A DNA stretch of 64,000 nt from the NCBI RefSeq assembly GCF_900323885.1, contig NZ_OOHJ01000018.1, forward strand, positions 2,343,001 to 2,407,000. The letters are read 5' to 3'. Below, piece after piece: positions 1-10,342 of the stretch. The position numbers were made by a program, and so were the translations under genes. The DNA is from [Actinomadura] parvosata subsp. kistnae. GTDB lineage: Bacteria > Actinomycetota > Actinomycetes > Streptosporangiales > Streptosporangiaceae. The notes beneath the pieces were generated by a model. It was not told the DNA's origin and did no database searches. It saw only the letters and a program-made list of their open reading frames with translations. The number at the start of each line of letters is the position of its first letter. Within the stretch, counting starts at the first letter, position 1.

Positions 1-941
1 TCTTCTACGTCGGCGGGCACGTGCACCTGCTGTCGTGGCACCGGGCCAAGGCACGCGGCACCGGCATCGGCTCGTTCGTCTGGCGGCGCATCCGCGCGCT
101 GGCCTTACCCGCGCTGTTCCTGTCCGGCGTGTGGATCGCGGTCGGGGCGGCCGTGACGTACACGTTCGGGGTGGACTGGATGTGGCGGGTGGTGCTGCTG
201 GTGCTCAGCCCGCTGTGGTTCCTCGGCGTCTACCTCGTCCTCATCGCGCTGCTGCCCGTCGCGCTCTGGCTGCACGAGCGCTACGACGTGCTGACCCTCA
301 TCTGGCTCGGCGGCGCCGCCCTCGTGGTGGACGTGCTGCGCTTCCGCTACGACATCGAGGGCGTGGCGTGGCTCAACATGATCATCGTCTGGGGGCTGGC
401 GCACCAGGCGGGCTTCTTCTACGACCGGGTCGTGGCCCTGCCCAGGCGCTACGACATCGCGGTGCTGTGGACCGGCCTGTTCGCCCTGTTCGGGCTGGTC
501 TATTCCGGCATCTACCCGGGCTCCATGGTCGGGGTGCCCGGCGACAGGTTCTCCAACATGGCGCCGCCCACGTTCGTGATCGTGGCGCTGCTGCTGTTCC
601 AGATCGGGCTGGTCGAAGTGCTGCGGCCGGCCATGGAGCGGGTGCTGGAGCGGCCGCGCTGGCAGCGGCTGAACGGCTTCATCAACCGGTACTCGCTGCC
701 GCTGTTCCTCTTCCACACCACCGGGATGGCCATCTCCCTCGGCCTGTCGTGGTGGTTCTTCGGCACGCTGGGCGACCGGATCCCGCCCGACTCGTGGTGG
801 TGGCTGGAGCGGCCGATCGCCATCGTCGGGCCGCTCATCTGCACCGCCCCGGTGATCTACCTGTTCGGCCGGCGGCGCAGGCCCGTCGCGCAAACGCCGG
901 ACAGGGACGTCAGCGGGTCCATAAGCTCTGACCATGGCTGA
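1..941 (+). CDS. Acyltransferase 3-like membrane protein, C-terminal part
   Basis: The frame is open to the left edge, so the N-terminus is missing; an internal GTG at 21 is probably not the true start. About eight hydrophobic segments are visible, with short charged loops, and a late FLFHTTG segment. The beginning (FYVGGHVHLLSWHRAK, then an Arg-rich stretch and a membrane helix) resembles the FxxxGxxxxxS...R region of acyltransferase-3 proteins, which O-acylate sugars, glycans or antibiotics at the membrane. The catalytic N-terminal His cannot be seen, so the substrate is unknown. The last 8 bp overlap the next gene, which suggests translational coupling. Confidence 0.7.
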   Translation, partial: FYVGGHVHLLSWHRAKARGTGIGSFVWRRIRALALPALFLSGVWIAVGAAVTYTFGVDWMWRVVLLVLSPLWFLGVYLVLIALLPVALWLHERYDVLTLIWLGGAALVVDVLRFRYDIEGVAWLNMIIVWGLAHQAGFFYDRVVALPRRYDIAVLWTGLFALFGLVYSGIYPGSMVGVPGDRFSNMAPPTFVIVALLLFQIGLVEVLRPAMERVLERPRWQRLNGFINRYSLPLFLFHTTGMAISLGLSWWFFGTLGDRIPPDSWWWLERPIAIVGPLICTAPVIYLFGRRRRPVAQTPDRDVSGSISSDHG

Positions 942-1119
942 CATCGCCTTCCGGGCCAACGCCGAAGACGAGCGGATCATTCGGACCGCGCTGCGGGAAG
1001 GCGAGCGGCCGAGCGACGTCCTGCGCCGTGCGCTGCGCCTGCTCCAGCGCGAGATCTGGCACGACCGCCTGGTCTCCGGCAGCTTCCGCTCCATCGAGGG
1101 CCTGCCGGACGAGCACTAG
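934..1119 (+). CDS. Small ribbon-helix-helix-like protein
   Basis: A 61-residue protein whose ATG lies inside the end of the acyltransferase gene (ATGGCTGA overlap). An N-terminal strand (MADIAFRAN) is followed by two predicted helices containing RPSDVLRRALRLLQRE. This is the usual shape of short RHH DNA-binding proteins and of toxin-antitoxin antitoxins. No toxin-like gene follows; the next gene is convergent and its stop overlaps this stop (CTAG). It could be an orphan antitoxin-like regulator or a small helical protein. Assignment is by shape only. Confidence 0.5.
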   Translation: MADIAFRANAEDERIIRTALREGERPSDVLRRALRLLQREIWHDRLVSGSFRSIEGLPDEH

Positions 1120-1568
1120 TCGCGGGTCGCGTCGGGGTCCTTCGGGATGCGGCAGGCGTGCTCCAGGTAGAGGGCCGCGCAGACCAGCACCACGCACGAC
1201 ACGAACGAGCCCGTCGCGACGAAGAACTCCCCCCGCGGCGTCTCACGGTCGAGGATCTGCGCCGTGTGCAGGGCGAACCCCGCGAAGATCCCGCCGAACA
1301 CCGCCCCCGCGTACGCCGACGCCTTCGCCAGCGCCGCCAGCCGCGCCACCGCCAGCGGCTCCACCGGCTTCGTGCCCGGCTTCCGCGCGATCCTGGCCTT
1401 GGTCGCCCAGCCGCTGTACGCCTCGCCGATGGACAGCAGCAGCACCGTGGGGATCGCCGTCCACGGCATGAGCGGCAGCTCGGAGTACATCTGCCTGACC
1501 ACGGCCCAGGTCAGCAGGGCGATGACGACGACGATGCCGACCAGGGGGCCGGGGCGGGTGGGCTTCAA
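1116..1568 (-). CDS. DUF3180 family membrane protein
   Basis: About 150 residues with four hydrophobic segments (for example GIVVVIALLTWAVV and the pair around GAVFGGIFAGFALH and SCVVLVCAALYLEHA). It follows folK, the usual place of DUF3180 proteins in actinobacteria. I chose the TTG at 1568: it overlaps the folK TGA, and the longer upstream reading is only low-complexity G/A/R/P lying inside folK. The function of this family is unknown. Position at the end of the folate operon suggests it is translated by coupling with folK. Confidence 0.75.
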   Translation of the reverse strand: MKPTRPGPLVGIVVVIALLTWAVVRQMYSELPLMPWTAIPTVLLLSIGEAYSGWATKARIARKPGTKPVEPLAVARLAALAKASAYAGAVFGGIFAGFALHTAQILDRETPRGEFFVATGSFVSCVVLVCAALYLEHACRIPKDPDATRD

Positions 1569-2068
1569 TCGGGCCTCTGCAGCTTCAGGTCGTCGCGCAG
1601 GCGTACGCCCTGGTCGCCGAGCCCCTCCAGCAGCCGCGCCACCGGGCCGTGGCCGGGCAGCGCACCCTCCGGGTCGGCCTTCGACCACGGCACCAGCACG
1701 AACGCGCGCTCGTGCGCCCGCGGATGCGGCAGCGTGAGGTCGGGGTCGTCGCAGACGGTCTCGCCCACCACGATCAGGTCGATGTCGAGCGTGCGCGGCC
1801 CCCAGCGCTCCGCGCGGACGCGGCCGAAGGCGTTCTCGACGCTCTGCGCCCGCTCCAGCAGCGTGCGCGGCGCGAGCGTGGTCTCGGCGACCACGACCGC
1901 GTTGAGGTACGGGCGCTGCCCGCCGGGCCCGCCCACCGGGTCGGTCTCGTAGATCGGGGACGCCCGGACGAACTCCAGCCCCGGCGCGTCGAACAGCGTG
2001 TCGACGGCGCCCTGCAACGTCTGGAAGCGACGCCCGAGGTTGCTGCCGAGAGAGAGCACCACCTTCAT
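1565..2068 (-). CDS. folK: 2-amino-4-hydroxy-6-hydroxymethyldihydropteridine diphosphokinase
   Basis: Transfers pyrophosphate from ATP to 6-hydroxymethyl-dihydropterin, the step before dihydropteroate synthase. The 167-residue protein carries the family signatures SLGSNLG near the N-terminus, GPRTLDIDLI in the middle and LPHPRAHERAFVL, which supply pterin, ATP and magnesium contacts. The length is typical. Its ATG overlaps the folB stop by 4 bp (ATGA), and its own stop overlaps the DUF3180 start, so it sits in a tightly coupled folate operon. Confidence 0.95.
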   Translation of the reverse strand: MKVVLSLGSNLGRRFQTLQGAVDTLFDAPGLEFVRASPIYETDPVGGPGGQRPYLNAVVVAETTLAPRTLLERAQSVENAFGRVRAERWGPRTLDIDLIVVGETVCDDPDLTLPHPRAHERAFVLVPWSKADPEGALPGHGPVARLLEGLGDQGVRLRDDLKLQRPD

Positions 2069-2430
2069 GCGCGGCTCCGCTCGATCGTGACGACCACGTC
2101 GTCGAAGGGCAGGGGGATCGGCGCCGCCGGCTTGTGCACGCTCACCTCGACCCGGTGCACCAGCTCGCCGGCCAGGCAGACGTCGGCCAGCCGCTGCGCG
2201 AGCGTCTCGATCAGCTCGACCGGCTCGCCCTCCACCACCTCGACCAGGGCCTGGGCCAGCTCCCCGTAGTGGACGGTCTTGGTCAGGTCGTCGCCGGCCG
2301 CGGCCGGCGCCGTGTCGAGGAACAGCGTCGCGTCCACCACGAACTCCTGCCCGAGCTCCCGCTCGGCAGCGAGCACGCCGTGCCTGCCCCGGGCCCGCAG
2401 GCCCTTCAGGGCGATGCGATCAAGGCTCAA
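2065..2430 (-). CDS. folB: Dihydroneopterin aldolase
   Basis: Converts dihydroneopterin to 6-hydroxymethyl-dihydropterin and glycolaldehyde in folate synthesis. The 121-residue protein starts DRIALKGLRARGRHGVL, contains TVHYGELAQALVEVVEGEPVELIETLA, and has the conserved VHKPAAPI stretch near the end, all typical of FolB. It is placed between the NTF2-like gene (11-bp overlap) and folK (4-bp overlap), so folate genes are expressed together. Confidence 0.95.
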   Translation of the reverse strand: MSLDRIALKGLRARGRHGVLAAERELGQEFVVDATLFLDTAPAAAGDDLTKTVHYGELAQALVEVVEGEPVELIETLAQRLADVCLAGELVHRVEVSVHKPAAPIPLPFDDVVVTIERSRA

Positions 2431-2866
2431 GCTCGCCTTCCTCCTCCTCGTCGTCGTCTCCCTGCAGAACCGGCGAGCCGTGGTGCATCCACAACCGCCA
2501 GCCCTGCGCGGTGCGGAGATAGACGTTGCTGGCCACCACCTTGCCCGCCGCGAAGCTGGCCTCGCCCTCCTCGCCGGCGGTCAGGATGTTCTCGACGCAG
2601 GTCAGCACGGCCACGTCGCCCAGCACCGTCGTGTTGACGTCGGTCAGCACGAACTGGATGTAGGTGGTGTTGGCCATGATCAGCGCCCAGGACCGCAGCA
2701 CCTCCTGGCGGCCCGTCAGCAACGTCCAGCCAGGGTGCACGCAGCTCACCTGGTCATCGGTGGTGTCCTCGGCCCAGATCTCGGTCATCTTGTCCAGGTC
2801 CGCGCTCTCAATGGCGGCGTAGAACTCCTGGTTGACCGTCTCGATCGCGGCGGTGTCGACGCTCAT
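2420..2866 (-). CDS. NTF2-like (SnoaL-type) protein inside the folate operon
   Basis: A 148-residue protein with the NTF2/SnoaL cone-fold pattern: an N-terminal helix (NQEFYAAIESADLDKMTEIW), CVHPGWTLLTGRQEVL, then beta strands ending VYLRTAQGWRLWMHHGSP. The tail is highly acidic (GDDDEEEEGELEP). I start at the ATG at 2866, which forms an ATGA overlap with the folP stop; a longer reading starts inside folP and is all Arg-rich. The fold is used both for small-molecule enzymes and for binding. No catalytic residue can be assigned. Its place between folP and folB hints at a pterin- or folate-related task, which is inference. Confidence 0.75.
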   Translation of the reverse strand: MSVDTAAIETVNQEFYAAIESADLDKMTEIWAEDTTDDQVSCVHPGWTLLTGRQEVLRSWALIMANTTYIQFVLTDVNTTVLGDVAVLTCVENILTAGEEGEASFAAGKVVASNVYLRTAQGWRLWMHHGSPVLQGDDDEEEEGELEP

Positions 2867-3720
2867 GTGCCTGCTCCGGCTCTCTTCCATGCGGCGGCCA
2901 CGCGCACGGCATCGGCGTTGGGACCTACCTCGTGCACGCGTACGCACCAGGCGCCGGCGTGCGCCGCCAGCGCGGTCACGGCCAGCGTGGCGTCGTCGCT
3001 GCGGCTGAACGGCCGTGGCGTGCCGTCGGGATCGGCCAGCAGCCGCCCCAGGAAACGTTTGCGTGATGCCCCGATGAGCAGCGGGAAGCCCAGCTCGGCC
3101 AGGCGCGGGATGCCCGCCAGCACGGCCCAGTTGTGCTCGGCGTTCTTGGCGAAGCCGAGGCCCGGGTCGAGCACGATCTGCTCCTCCGTGACCCCCTCGG
3201 CCAGCACCAGGTCCACCCGCTTGCTCAGCTCCTCGCGCACCTCCGTGACCACGTCGGCGTAGACGGCGCGGGAGTACATGTCATGGCTGTGGCCGCGCCA
3301 GTGCATCACCACGTACGTCACGCCGGTCGCGGCCACCACCCGCGGCATCTCCGGGTCGGCCAGGCCGCCGCTCACGTCGTTGACGATGCGGGCGCCCGCC
3401 TCCACCGCGGCCCTGGCGACCTCGGCACGCATCGTGTCGACGCTGACCACCACCCCCTCGGCGGACAGCTGCCTGATCACCGGGACGACGCGGGCCAGCT
3501 CTTCCTCCATGGACACCCTGGCCGCGCCCGGGCGGGTGGACTCACCGCCCACGTCGACGATGTCGGCGCCCTCGCGCACCAGCTCACGGCCGTGCTCGAT
3601 GGCGGTCTCCGCGTCGAACCACAAGCCGCCGTCGGAGAACGAATCAGGCGTCACGTTGACCACACCCATGACGAGGCACCGCTCCGCACCTCCCGGCACG
3701 CTGATGGGCACGCTAGTCAT
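2863..3720 (-). CDS. folP: Dihydropteroate synthase
   Basis: Condenses 6-hydroxymethyl-dihydropterin pyrophosphate with p-aminobenzoate; it is the sulfonamide target. The 285-residue TIM-barrel protein shows all signature loops: MGVVNVTPDSFSDGG, DVGGESTRPGA, IVNDVSGG, DPGLGFAK and GASRKRFLG. The ATG at 3720 follows a 68-bp gap after folE, so a secondary promoter or simple read-through is possible. Downstream, its TGA overlaps the ATG of the NTF2-like gene. Confidence 0.95.
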   Translation of the reverse strand: MTSVPISVPGGAERCLVMGVVNVTPDSFSDGGLWFDAETAIEHGRELVREGADIVDVGGESTRPGAARVSMEEELARVVPVIRQLSAEGVVVSVDTMRAEVARAAVEAGARIVNDVSGGLADPEMPRVVAATGVTYVVMHWRGHSHDMYSRAVYADVVTEVREELSKRVDLVLAEGVTEEQIVLDPGLGFAKNAEHNWAVLAGIPRLAELGFPLLIGASRKRFLGRLLADPDGTPRPFSRSDDATLAVTALAAHAGAWCVRVHEVGPNADAVRVAAAWKRAGAGT

Positions 3721-3788
3721 GGGCCAAGCCTAGGCGCTTCCCCACACCTCGTGACATCGCGGGTACCCCGTTCGGTCTCCAGCGGGCC

Positions 3789-4363
3789 TCAGCGCCCCAG
3801 GATCAGCGCCATGGCCTCGGAGCGGGTCTTGTCGCTGGTGCGGAAGTCGCCCCGGACGGCCGAGGTGACGGTCTTGGCGCCCGGCTTGCGTACGCCGCGC
3901 ATCGTCATGCACAGGTGCTCGCACTCGACGACCACGATGACCCCGCGCGGCTCCAGCACGCGCATGAGCGCGTCGGCGATCTGCGAGGTCATGCGCTCCT
4001 GCACCTGCGGGCGGCGGGCGAACACGTCGACCAGGCGCGCCAGCTTCGACAGGCCGGTGACCTGGCCCCGCTCGTTGGGGATGTAGCCCACGTGGGCCAG
4101 GCCGTGGAACGGGACGAGGTGGTGCTCGCACGTCGAGTAGACCTCGATGTCGCGCACCAGCACCATCTCGTCGTGATCGACGTCGAAGACCTTGTTGAGC
4201 ACGTCTTCGGGCGTCTGGCCGAGCCCGGAATACTGCTCGGCCATCGCTCTGGCGACCCGGGAGGGCGTCTCGACCAGGCCGTCACGGTCGGGATCCTCGC
4301 CGATGGCGTACAGGATCTCGCGAACGGCCTTCTCGATCCGCCCCAGGTCTACGTCGTGCTGCG

Positions 4364-4367
<4 letters not shown>
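3789..4367 (-). CDS. folE: GTP cyclohydrolase I
   Basis: First enzyme of the folate pathway: GTP to dihydroneopterin triphosphate. The 192-residue protein has the zinc site made by Cys80 and His83 in STCEHHLVPFHG and Cys153 in ECEHLCMTMRGV, and the GLSKLARLVDVFARR segment typical of type IA enzymes. The start codon overlaps the ftsH stop by 4 bp, which links pterin supply to the FtsH transcript, a conserved actinobacterial arrangement. Confidence 0.96.
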
Positions 4368-6442
<2,075 letters not shown>

Positions 6443-6595
6443 CGCGACTTCTGACTACCCGAAGGGGACGCGTGGTCACCCTCCCGGAGTCTGAAGGTAC
6501 ACCGGCAGAGCGCACGGAGGGACCGCCCGCTACACCGGTCTTGCCCTATCAACGTACGTCACGTTGCGCGATGTTCCCCGCCACGACGGAGATTG

Positions 6596-7147
6596 CTACT
6601 TGTAAACGTGTGGGGCGAGAGTGCCGATGAAGGGCAGGTTCCGGTATCTCTCCGCGTAGTCGAGGCCATAACCGATGACGAACTCGTTGGGAATGTCGAA
6701 GCCCACGTATTTGACCTCGATCGGCACCTTCACCGCGTCGGGTTTCCGCAGCGCGGTGCAGATCTCCAGCGACGCCGGATTGCGCGACTTCAGGTTTTCC
6801 AGCAGCCAGTGCAGGGTCAGGCCGGAGTCGATGATGTCCTCGACGATCAGCACGTGCCTGTTCAGAATGTCGGTGTCGAGGTCTTTCAGCACCCGCACGA
6901 CGCCGGACGACTTGGTGCCCGCGCCGTACGACGACACCGCCATCCAGTCCATCTGCACCGGCACGTGCAACGCTCTGGCCAGGTCGGCCATCACCATGAC
7001 CGCGCCCTTCAACACACCGACGAGCAGGACGTCCTTGCCCGCGTAATCCTCGTCGATCCGGCCGGCGAGCTCTTTGATCTTCGCCTGGAGCTCATCCTCG
7101 GGAATGAGCACTTTTTCCAGGTCATTGCCCATGTCGGCAGCGTCCAC
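6596..7147 (-). CDS. hpt: Hypoxanthine phosphoribosyltransferase
   Basis: Purine salvage enzyme making IMP or GMP from hypoxanthine or guanine and PRPP. The 183-residue protein has the PRPP-binding loop VLIVEDIIDSGLTL (99-112), the SSYGAGTKSSG flexible loop that closes on the substrate, and the C-terminal VGFDIPNEFVIGYGLDY purine-contact region. The GTG start at 7147 is supported by an AAGGA ribosome site about 8 bases upstream; an ATG five codons later is possible. It lies 10 bp after tilS. Confidence 0.95.
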   Translation of the reverse strand: MDAADMGNDLEKVLIPEDELQAKIKELAGRIDEDYAGKDVLLVGVLKGAVMVMADLARALHVPVQMDWMAVSSYGAGTKSSGVVRVLKDLDTDILNRHVLIVEDIIDSGLTLHWLLENLKSRNPASLEICTALRKPDAVKVPIEVKYVGFDIPNEFVIGYGLDYAERYRNLPFIGTLAPHVYK

Positions 7148-7157
7148 CTGTGGTTCC

Positions 7158-8159
7158 TTACGCGATGGGACTGATGGCGAATATCAGGGTGCCATACCGC
7201 CGGACGGCCGACAGACCCCCGGGCAGGTCAACGGCTTTCTGGCCACGCCAGTGCGTGATCAGCCGGTCTACGGCCAGCACATGCGTGGCCGACAGGGCGC
7301 CGGACGGGCATCCGGCGGCGATCGCCGCCCGCCGCAACACCCGCCGCCGGACGGCCACCGGAAGCTTTTCCACCTCGGCCACGGCCAGCTTCACCGACTC
7401 GCCGATATCGCTAAGAGCGCAATTCTGGAACGCCGACTCCGCCCACTCGTCGAGCGCGTCCGCATCCTCCCGCGCCATCGCCGCCGTCCGCGCCAACGCC
7501 TCCGCCACCCCCGGGCCCAGCTCCTTCTCCAGCACCGGCAACACCGTCCGGCGAACCCGCACCCGCGTGAACCGGACCTCCTCGTTGTGCGGATCGTCCC
7601 ACGGGGTCAGACCGAGCGCCTCGCACGCCGCCACCGTCGTCTGCCGCGGCAGCCCCAGCAACGGCCGCCGATACAGGCCCGCCCGCGCCGCCATCCCCGA
7701 CAACGACCGCGGCCCACTCCCCCGCGCCAACCCCAGCAGCACCGTTTCGGCCTGATCGTCCCTCGTATGGCCCAGCAGCACCGCCTCCGCCCCCAGCCTT
7801 TCCGCCGCCTCGTCCAGGGCCGCGTACCTCGCCTCCCTCGCCGCCGCCTCCGGCCCGCCCTCCTTCCCCACCGTCACCGTCAACACCTCGGCCGGCGCCA
7901 GGCCCAGCTCCGTGGCCAGATCCTTCACCGTCGCTGCGCGGGCGGCCGAGCCCGGCTGCAACTGGTGGTCGACGGTCAGCAGACCGGCCCGCAACCGCAT
8001 CCTGGGGGCCACGAACGCCAGAGCGGCGGCCAGAGCCAGCGAATCAGCCCCGCCACTGCACGCTGTCAGGACCAGAGCCTGCTCGGGGACGTCCGCCAAG
8101 GCCTCGCGAACTGCCCTTCGGAGGTCGGCAACGGCTGGATGTGGGCCCACGGGTGCCAT
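7158..8159 (-). CDS. tilS: tRNA(Ile)-lysidine synthetase
   Basis: Attaches lysine to C34 of the CAU-anticodon isoleucine tRNA, which changes its decoding from AUG to AUA. The N-type ATP pyrophosphatase P-loop CSGGADSLALAAAL begins at residue 34, followed by TVDHQLQPGS and LLGHTRDDQAETVLLGLARGSG, both characteristic. The 333-residue length fits the short actinobacterial form. This is the first gene of the leftward block that continues to folK, and the region upstream of its start is a repeat array rather than a gene. Confidence 0.93.
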   Translation of the reverse strand: MAPVGPHPAVADLRRAVREALADVPEQALVLTACSGGADSLALAAALAFVAPRMRLRAGLLTVDHQLQPGSAARAATVKDLATELGLAPAEVLTVTVGKEGGPEAAAREARYAALDEAAERLGAEAVLLGHTRDDQAETVLLGLARGSGPRSLSGMAARAGLYRRPLLGLPRQTTVAACEALGLTPWDDPHNEEVRFTRVRVRRTVLPVLEKELGPGVAEALARTAAMAREDADALDEWAESAFQNCALSDIGESVKLAVAEVEKLPVAVRRRVLRRAAIAAGCPSGALSATHVLAVDRLITHWRGQKAVDLPGGLSAVRRYGTLIFAISPIA

Positions 8160-9161
8160 CGTCGCATCCGGCGAGGGGTGCGCGGGCCGGATGTGCCTTT
8201 ACTGGGGCCGGTGGCGGGGGTGCGGCTACTCGGGCGCACGCGACCATCCCGCCGCCACGGCCCTGCGCGGGAGCGGCCATTCGGACGTACGCGGCCGTCC
8301 CACCGACGCGGCGCTCCGAGGGGCGCGCCTGCGTGAACGCGGCCGACCCACCAACGCCCCGATGGCCGGGCCCGCACACGGCGCCGAGCCCCACCGCACC
8401 ACCTCCCGCCGACGCGGCGCAACAAGCGCGCCCGCTCAGCGCACACGGCTGGACGCCGACGCCCCGGTGGCTGGGCACCGCACACGGCGCCGAGCCCCAC
8501 CGCACCACGACCCGCCGACGCGGCGCTCCGAAAGGCGGGCCGACGGGAACGCGGCCAATCCGCCAACGTGGCGCAACGACCGCGCCTGCTCGGCATACGC
8601 GACCGACCCGCCGACGCCCCGATGGCTGGGCACCGCACACGGCGCCGAGCCCCGCCGCACCACGACCCGCCGACGCGGCGCAACGAGCGCGCCCGCTCAG
8701 CGCACACGGCTGGGACGCCGACGCCCCAGATGGCTGGGCACCGCACACGGCGCCGAGCCCCGCCGCACCACTTCCCGCCGACGCGGCGCGGAATGTGTGC
8801 CCGCTCAGCGAACGCGGCCAGCCCGCCGACGCGGCGCTCCAAAGGGCGCGCCCGCGTGAACCCCGCCGATCGCCGACGCGGCGCAACGAGCGCGCCTGCC
8901 TGAACGCGGCCGACCCGCCGACGCCCCGGTGGCCGGGCACCGCACACGGCGCCGAGCCCCACCGCACCACGACCCGCCGACGCGGCGCAACGAGGGCCGC
9001 CGCCGACCGGGTGAACGCCCCCGATCGCCGATGCGGCGCTGTGAGCGCGGCCGCTCGGCGTACGCGGCCAGCCCGCCGACGCGGCGCTGCGAGGGGGCGG
9101 GCCTGGTTGGGCGGCGTGGGTGGCTTGCCGGTATCAGGTGCTGGTGTGCGTGTGCCGGGGG
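8160..9161. repeat. Gene-free GC-rich degenerate repeat array
   Basis: About 1 kb between tilS and the metalloprotease gene with no convincing gene. A core of roughly 50 bp (GCACACGGCGCCGAGCCCC flanked by CGCCCCGRTGGCYGGG and RCCGCACCAC) recurs five times, starting near 8355, 8460, 8615, 8722 and 8922. It is interleaved with many copies of CCGCCGACGCGGCGC and of GCGCCCGCTCAGCG-like stretches. Spacings of 105, 155, 107 and 200 bp are not consistently multiples of three, so the repeats keep no reading frame. The long open frames here on both strands follow from base composition. Function unknown. Confidence 0.8.
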
Positions 9162-10238
9162 TCAGGCGGGGAGGGCGGGGGTGCCGATGACGCGGGTGAT
9201 CCAGGCGTCGGGGTCGGCGATCTCCGTGCTGGTCGGCAGCGTTTCCGGGGAGGTCCAGACCTTGTTGAAGCCGTCCATGCCCACCCGGTCCACCACCGTG
9301 CGGACGAAGGCGGAGCCTTCCGCGTACTGCTTCATTTTGACCTCGATGCCCAGCAGGCGGCGCACCGTGCGGTCGAGGCGGGAGCCGCCCTCGCGGCGTT
9401 GGGCGAACTTGGCGCGGATCTCGGCCACCGACGGCACCACGGACGGGCCGACCGCGTCCATGACGTAGTCGCCGTGGCCCTCGACGAGGGTCATGACGGC
9501 CGTGAGGCGGTCGAGGATCTCCTTCTGGCCGGGCGACTGGATGGCGTCGATGAGGTTGCCCTCGCCGCCGCGCACCACGTCGGCCACCGTGTCGGCGGCG
9601 TTGCGGAGGCGTTCGAGGAGGGTGGGCAGGTCGAGGTCGGAGGCGAGCAGGAACTCGGTCATCTGGGAGCGGACGTACTCGCGCAGCCACGTCACGCCGG
9701 TGAACTGCACGCGGTGGGTCTCCTCGTGGAGGCAGACCCAGAGGCGGAAGTCGTGCGGGTTGACGTTCATCTCGCGTTCGGCGTGCACGATGTTGGGCGC
9801 GACGAGCGTGAGGCGGCCGACGGGCTCCTGGCCGGTGGGGTCGGGCGGGAGGAAGAGCTCGTACTGGCCGAGCACGCGGGAGGCGAGGAAGGCCAGGACG
9901 GCGCCGACCTCGACGCCCGTGATGCGGGAGCCGACGGCGGTGACGATGGCCGGCGCCTGGTTCGCGCCGGCGCTCATGCGTTGCGTGAGCGGCTCCAGGA
10001 CGACGCGGAAGCCCTGGACGTTGGCCTTGATCCAGCCGGGCCGGTCGACGATGGTGGCCGGCTGCGGCGCGGTCTCGGTGTGAATCTTGGTGAACTGCCG
10101 GACGTGGCCCTCGGCCTCGCGCGACAGGGTGCGGAGCTCGGTGACGGCCTGCCTGGCCTCCTCCCGGCTCACCTGTGGGCCGGGGCGCACCAGGCGCGTG
10201 CCGGTCGTGACGGCCAGATCCCAGTCGATCACCTGCAT
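9162..10238 (-). CDS. Zinc-dependent metalloprotease, DUF2342-like
   Basis: A 358-residue cytosolic protein with a clear zincin motif HEETHRVQF (HExxH at 171-175) and a long helical C-terminal half. It matches the actinobacterial family often annotated as zinicin-like or F420-biosynthesis-associated protein, which sits next to dacB and tilS in many genomes. The substrate is not known. I chose the ATG at 10238 (MQVIDWDLAV); readings extending upstream run through repeats and the dacB gene in the wrong frame. Confidence 0.85.
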   Translation of the reverse strand: MQVIDWDLAVTTGTRLVRPGPQVSREEARQAVTELRTLSREAEGHVRQFTKIHTETAPQPATIVDRPGWIKANVQGFRVVLEPLTQRMSAGANQAPAIVTAVGSRITGVEVGAVLAFLASRVLGQYELFLPPDPTGQEPVGRLTLVAPNIVHAEREMNVNPHDFRLWVCLHEETHRVQFTGVTWLREYVRSQMTEFLLASDLDLPTLLERLRNAADTVADVVRGGEGNLIDAIQSPGQKEILDRLTAVMTLVEGHGDYVMDAVGPSVVPSVAEIRAKFAQRREGGSRLDRTVRRLLGIEVKMKQYAEGSAFVRTVVDRVGMDGFNKVWTSPETLPTSTEIADPDAWITRVIGTPALPA

Positions 10239-10249
10239 ACCGTCCACCG

Positions 10250-10335
10250 TACGTGGTTCTGGCCGAGTGTGGGCGAAGGAGCCCCTACGTGGTTCCGAGC
10301 GGGCGCGGGTGAAGGAGCCCGTACACGTTCCCGAG
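10250..10335. repeat. 36-bp tandem repeat, 2.4 copies
   Basis: Copies begin at 10250, 10286 and 10322 (partial). The unit begins TACGTGGTTCYGRSCGRG and ends GAAGGAGCCCS. The array fills most of the gap between the dacB stop and the start of the metalloprotease gene. No spacer sequences separate the copies, so it is not CRISPR. Confidence 0.85.
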
Positions 10336-10342
10336 GTGCCCC

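Noticed and set aside
8044..9690. Very long minus-strand open frame across the repeat island and the metalloprotease
   Set aside because: It consists of Arg/Ala/Pro low complexity, crosses a well-supported gene in another frame, and its repeats change frame.
10250..10335. CRISPR-like 36-bp repeats
   Set aside because: No spacers between copies and only 2.4 copies.
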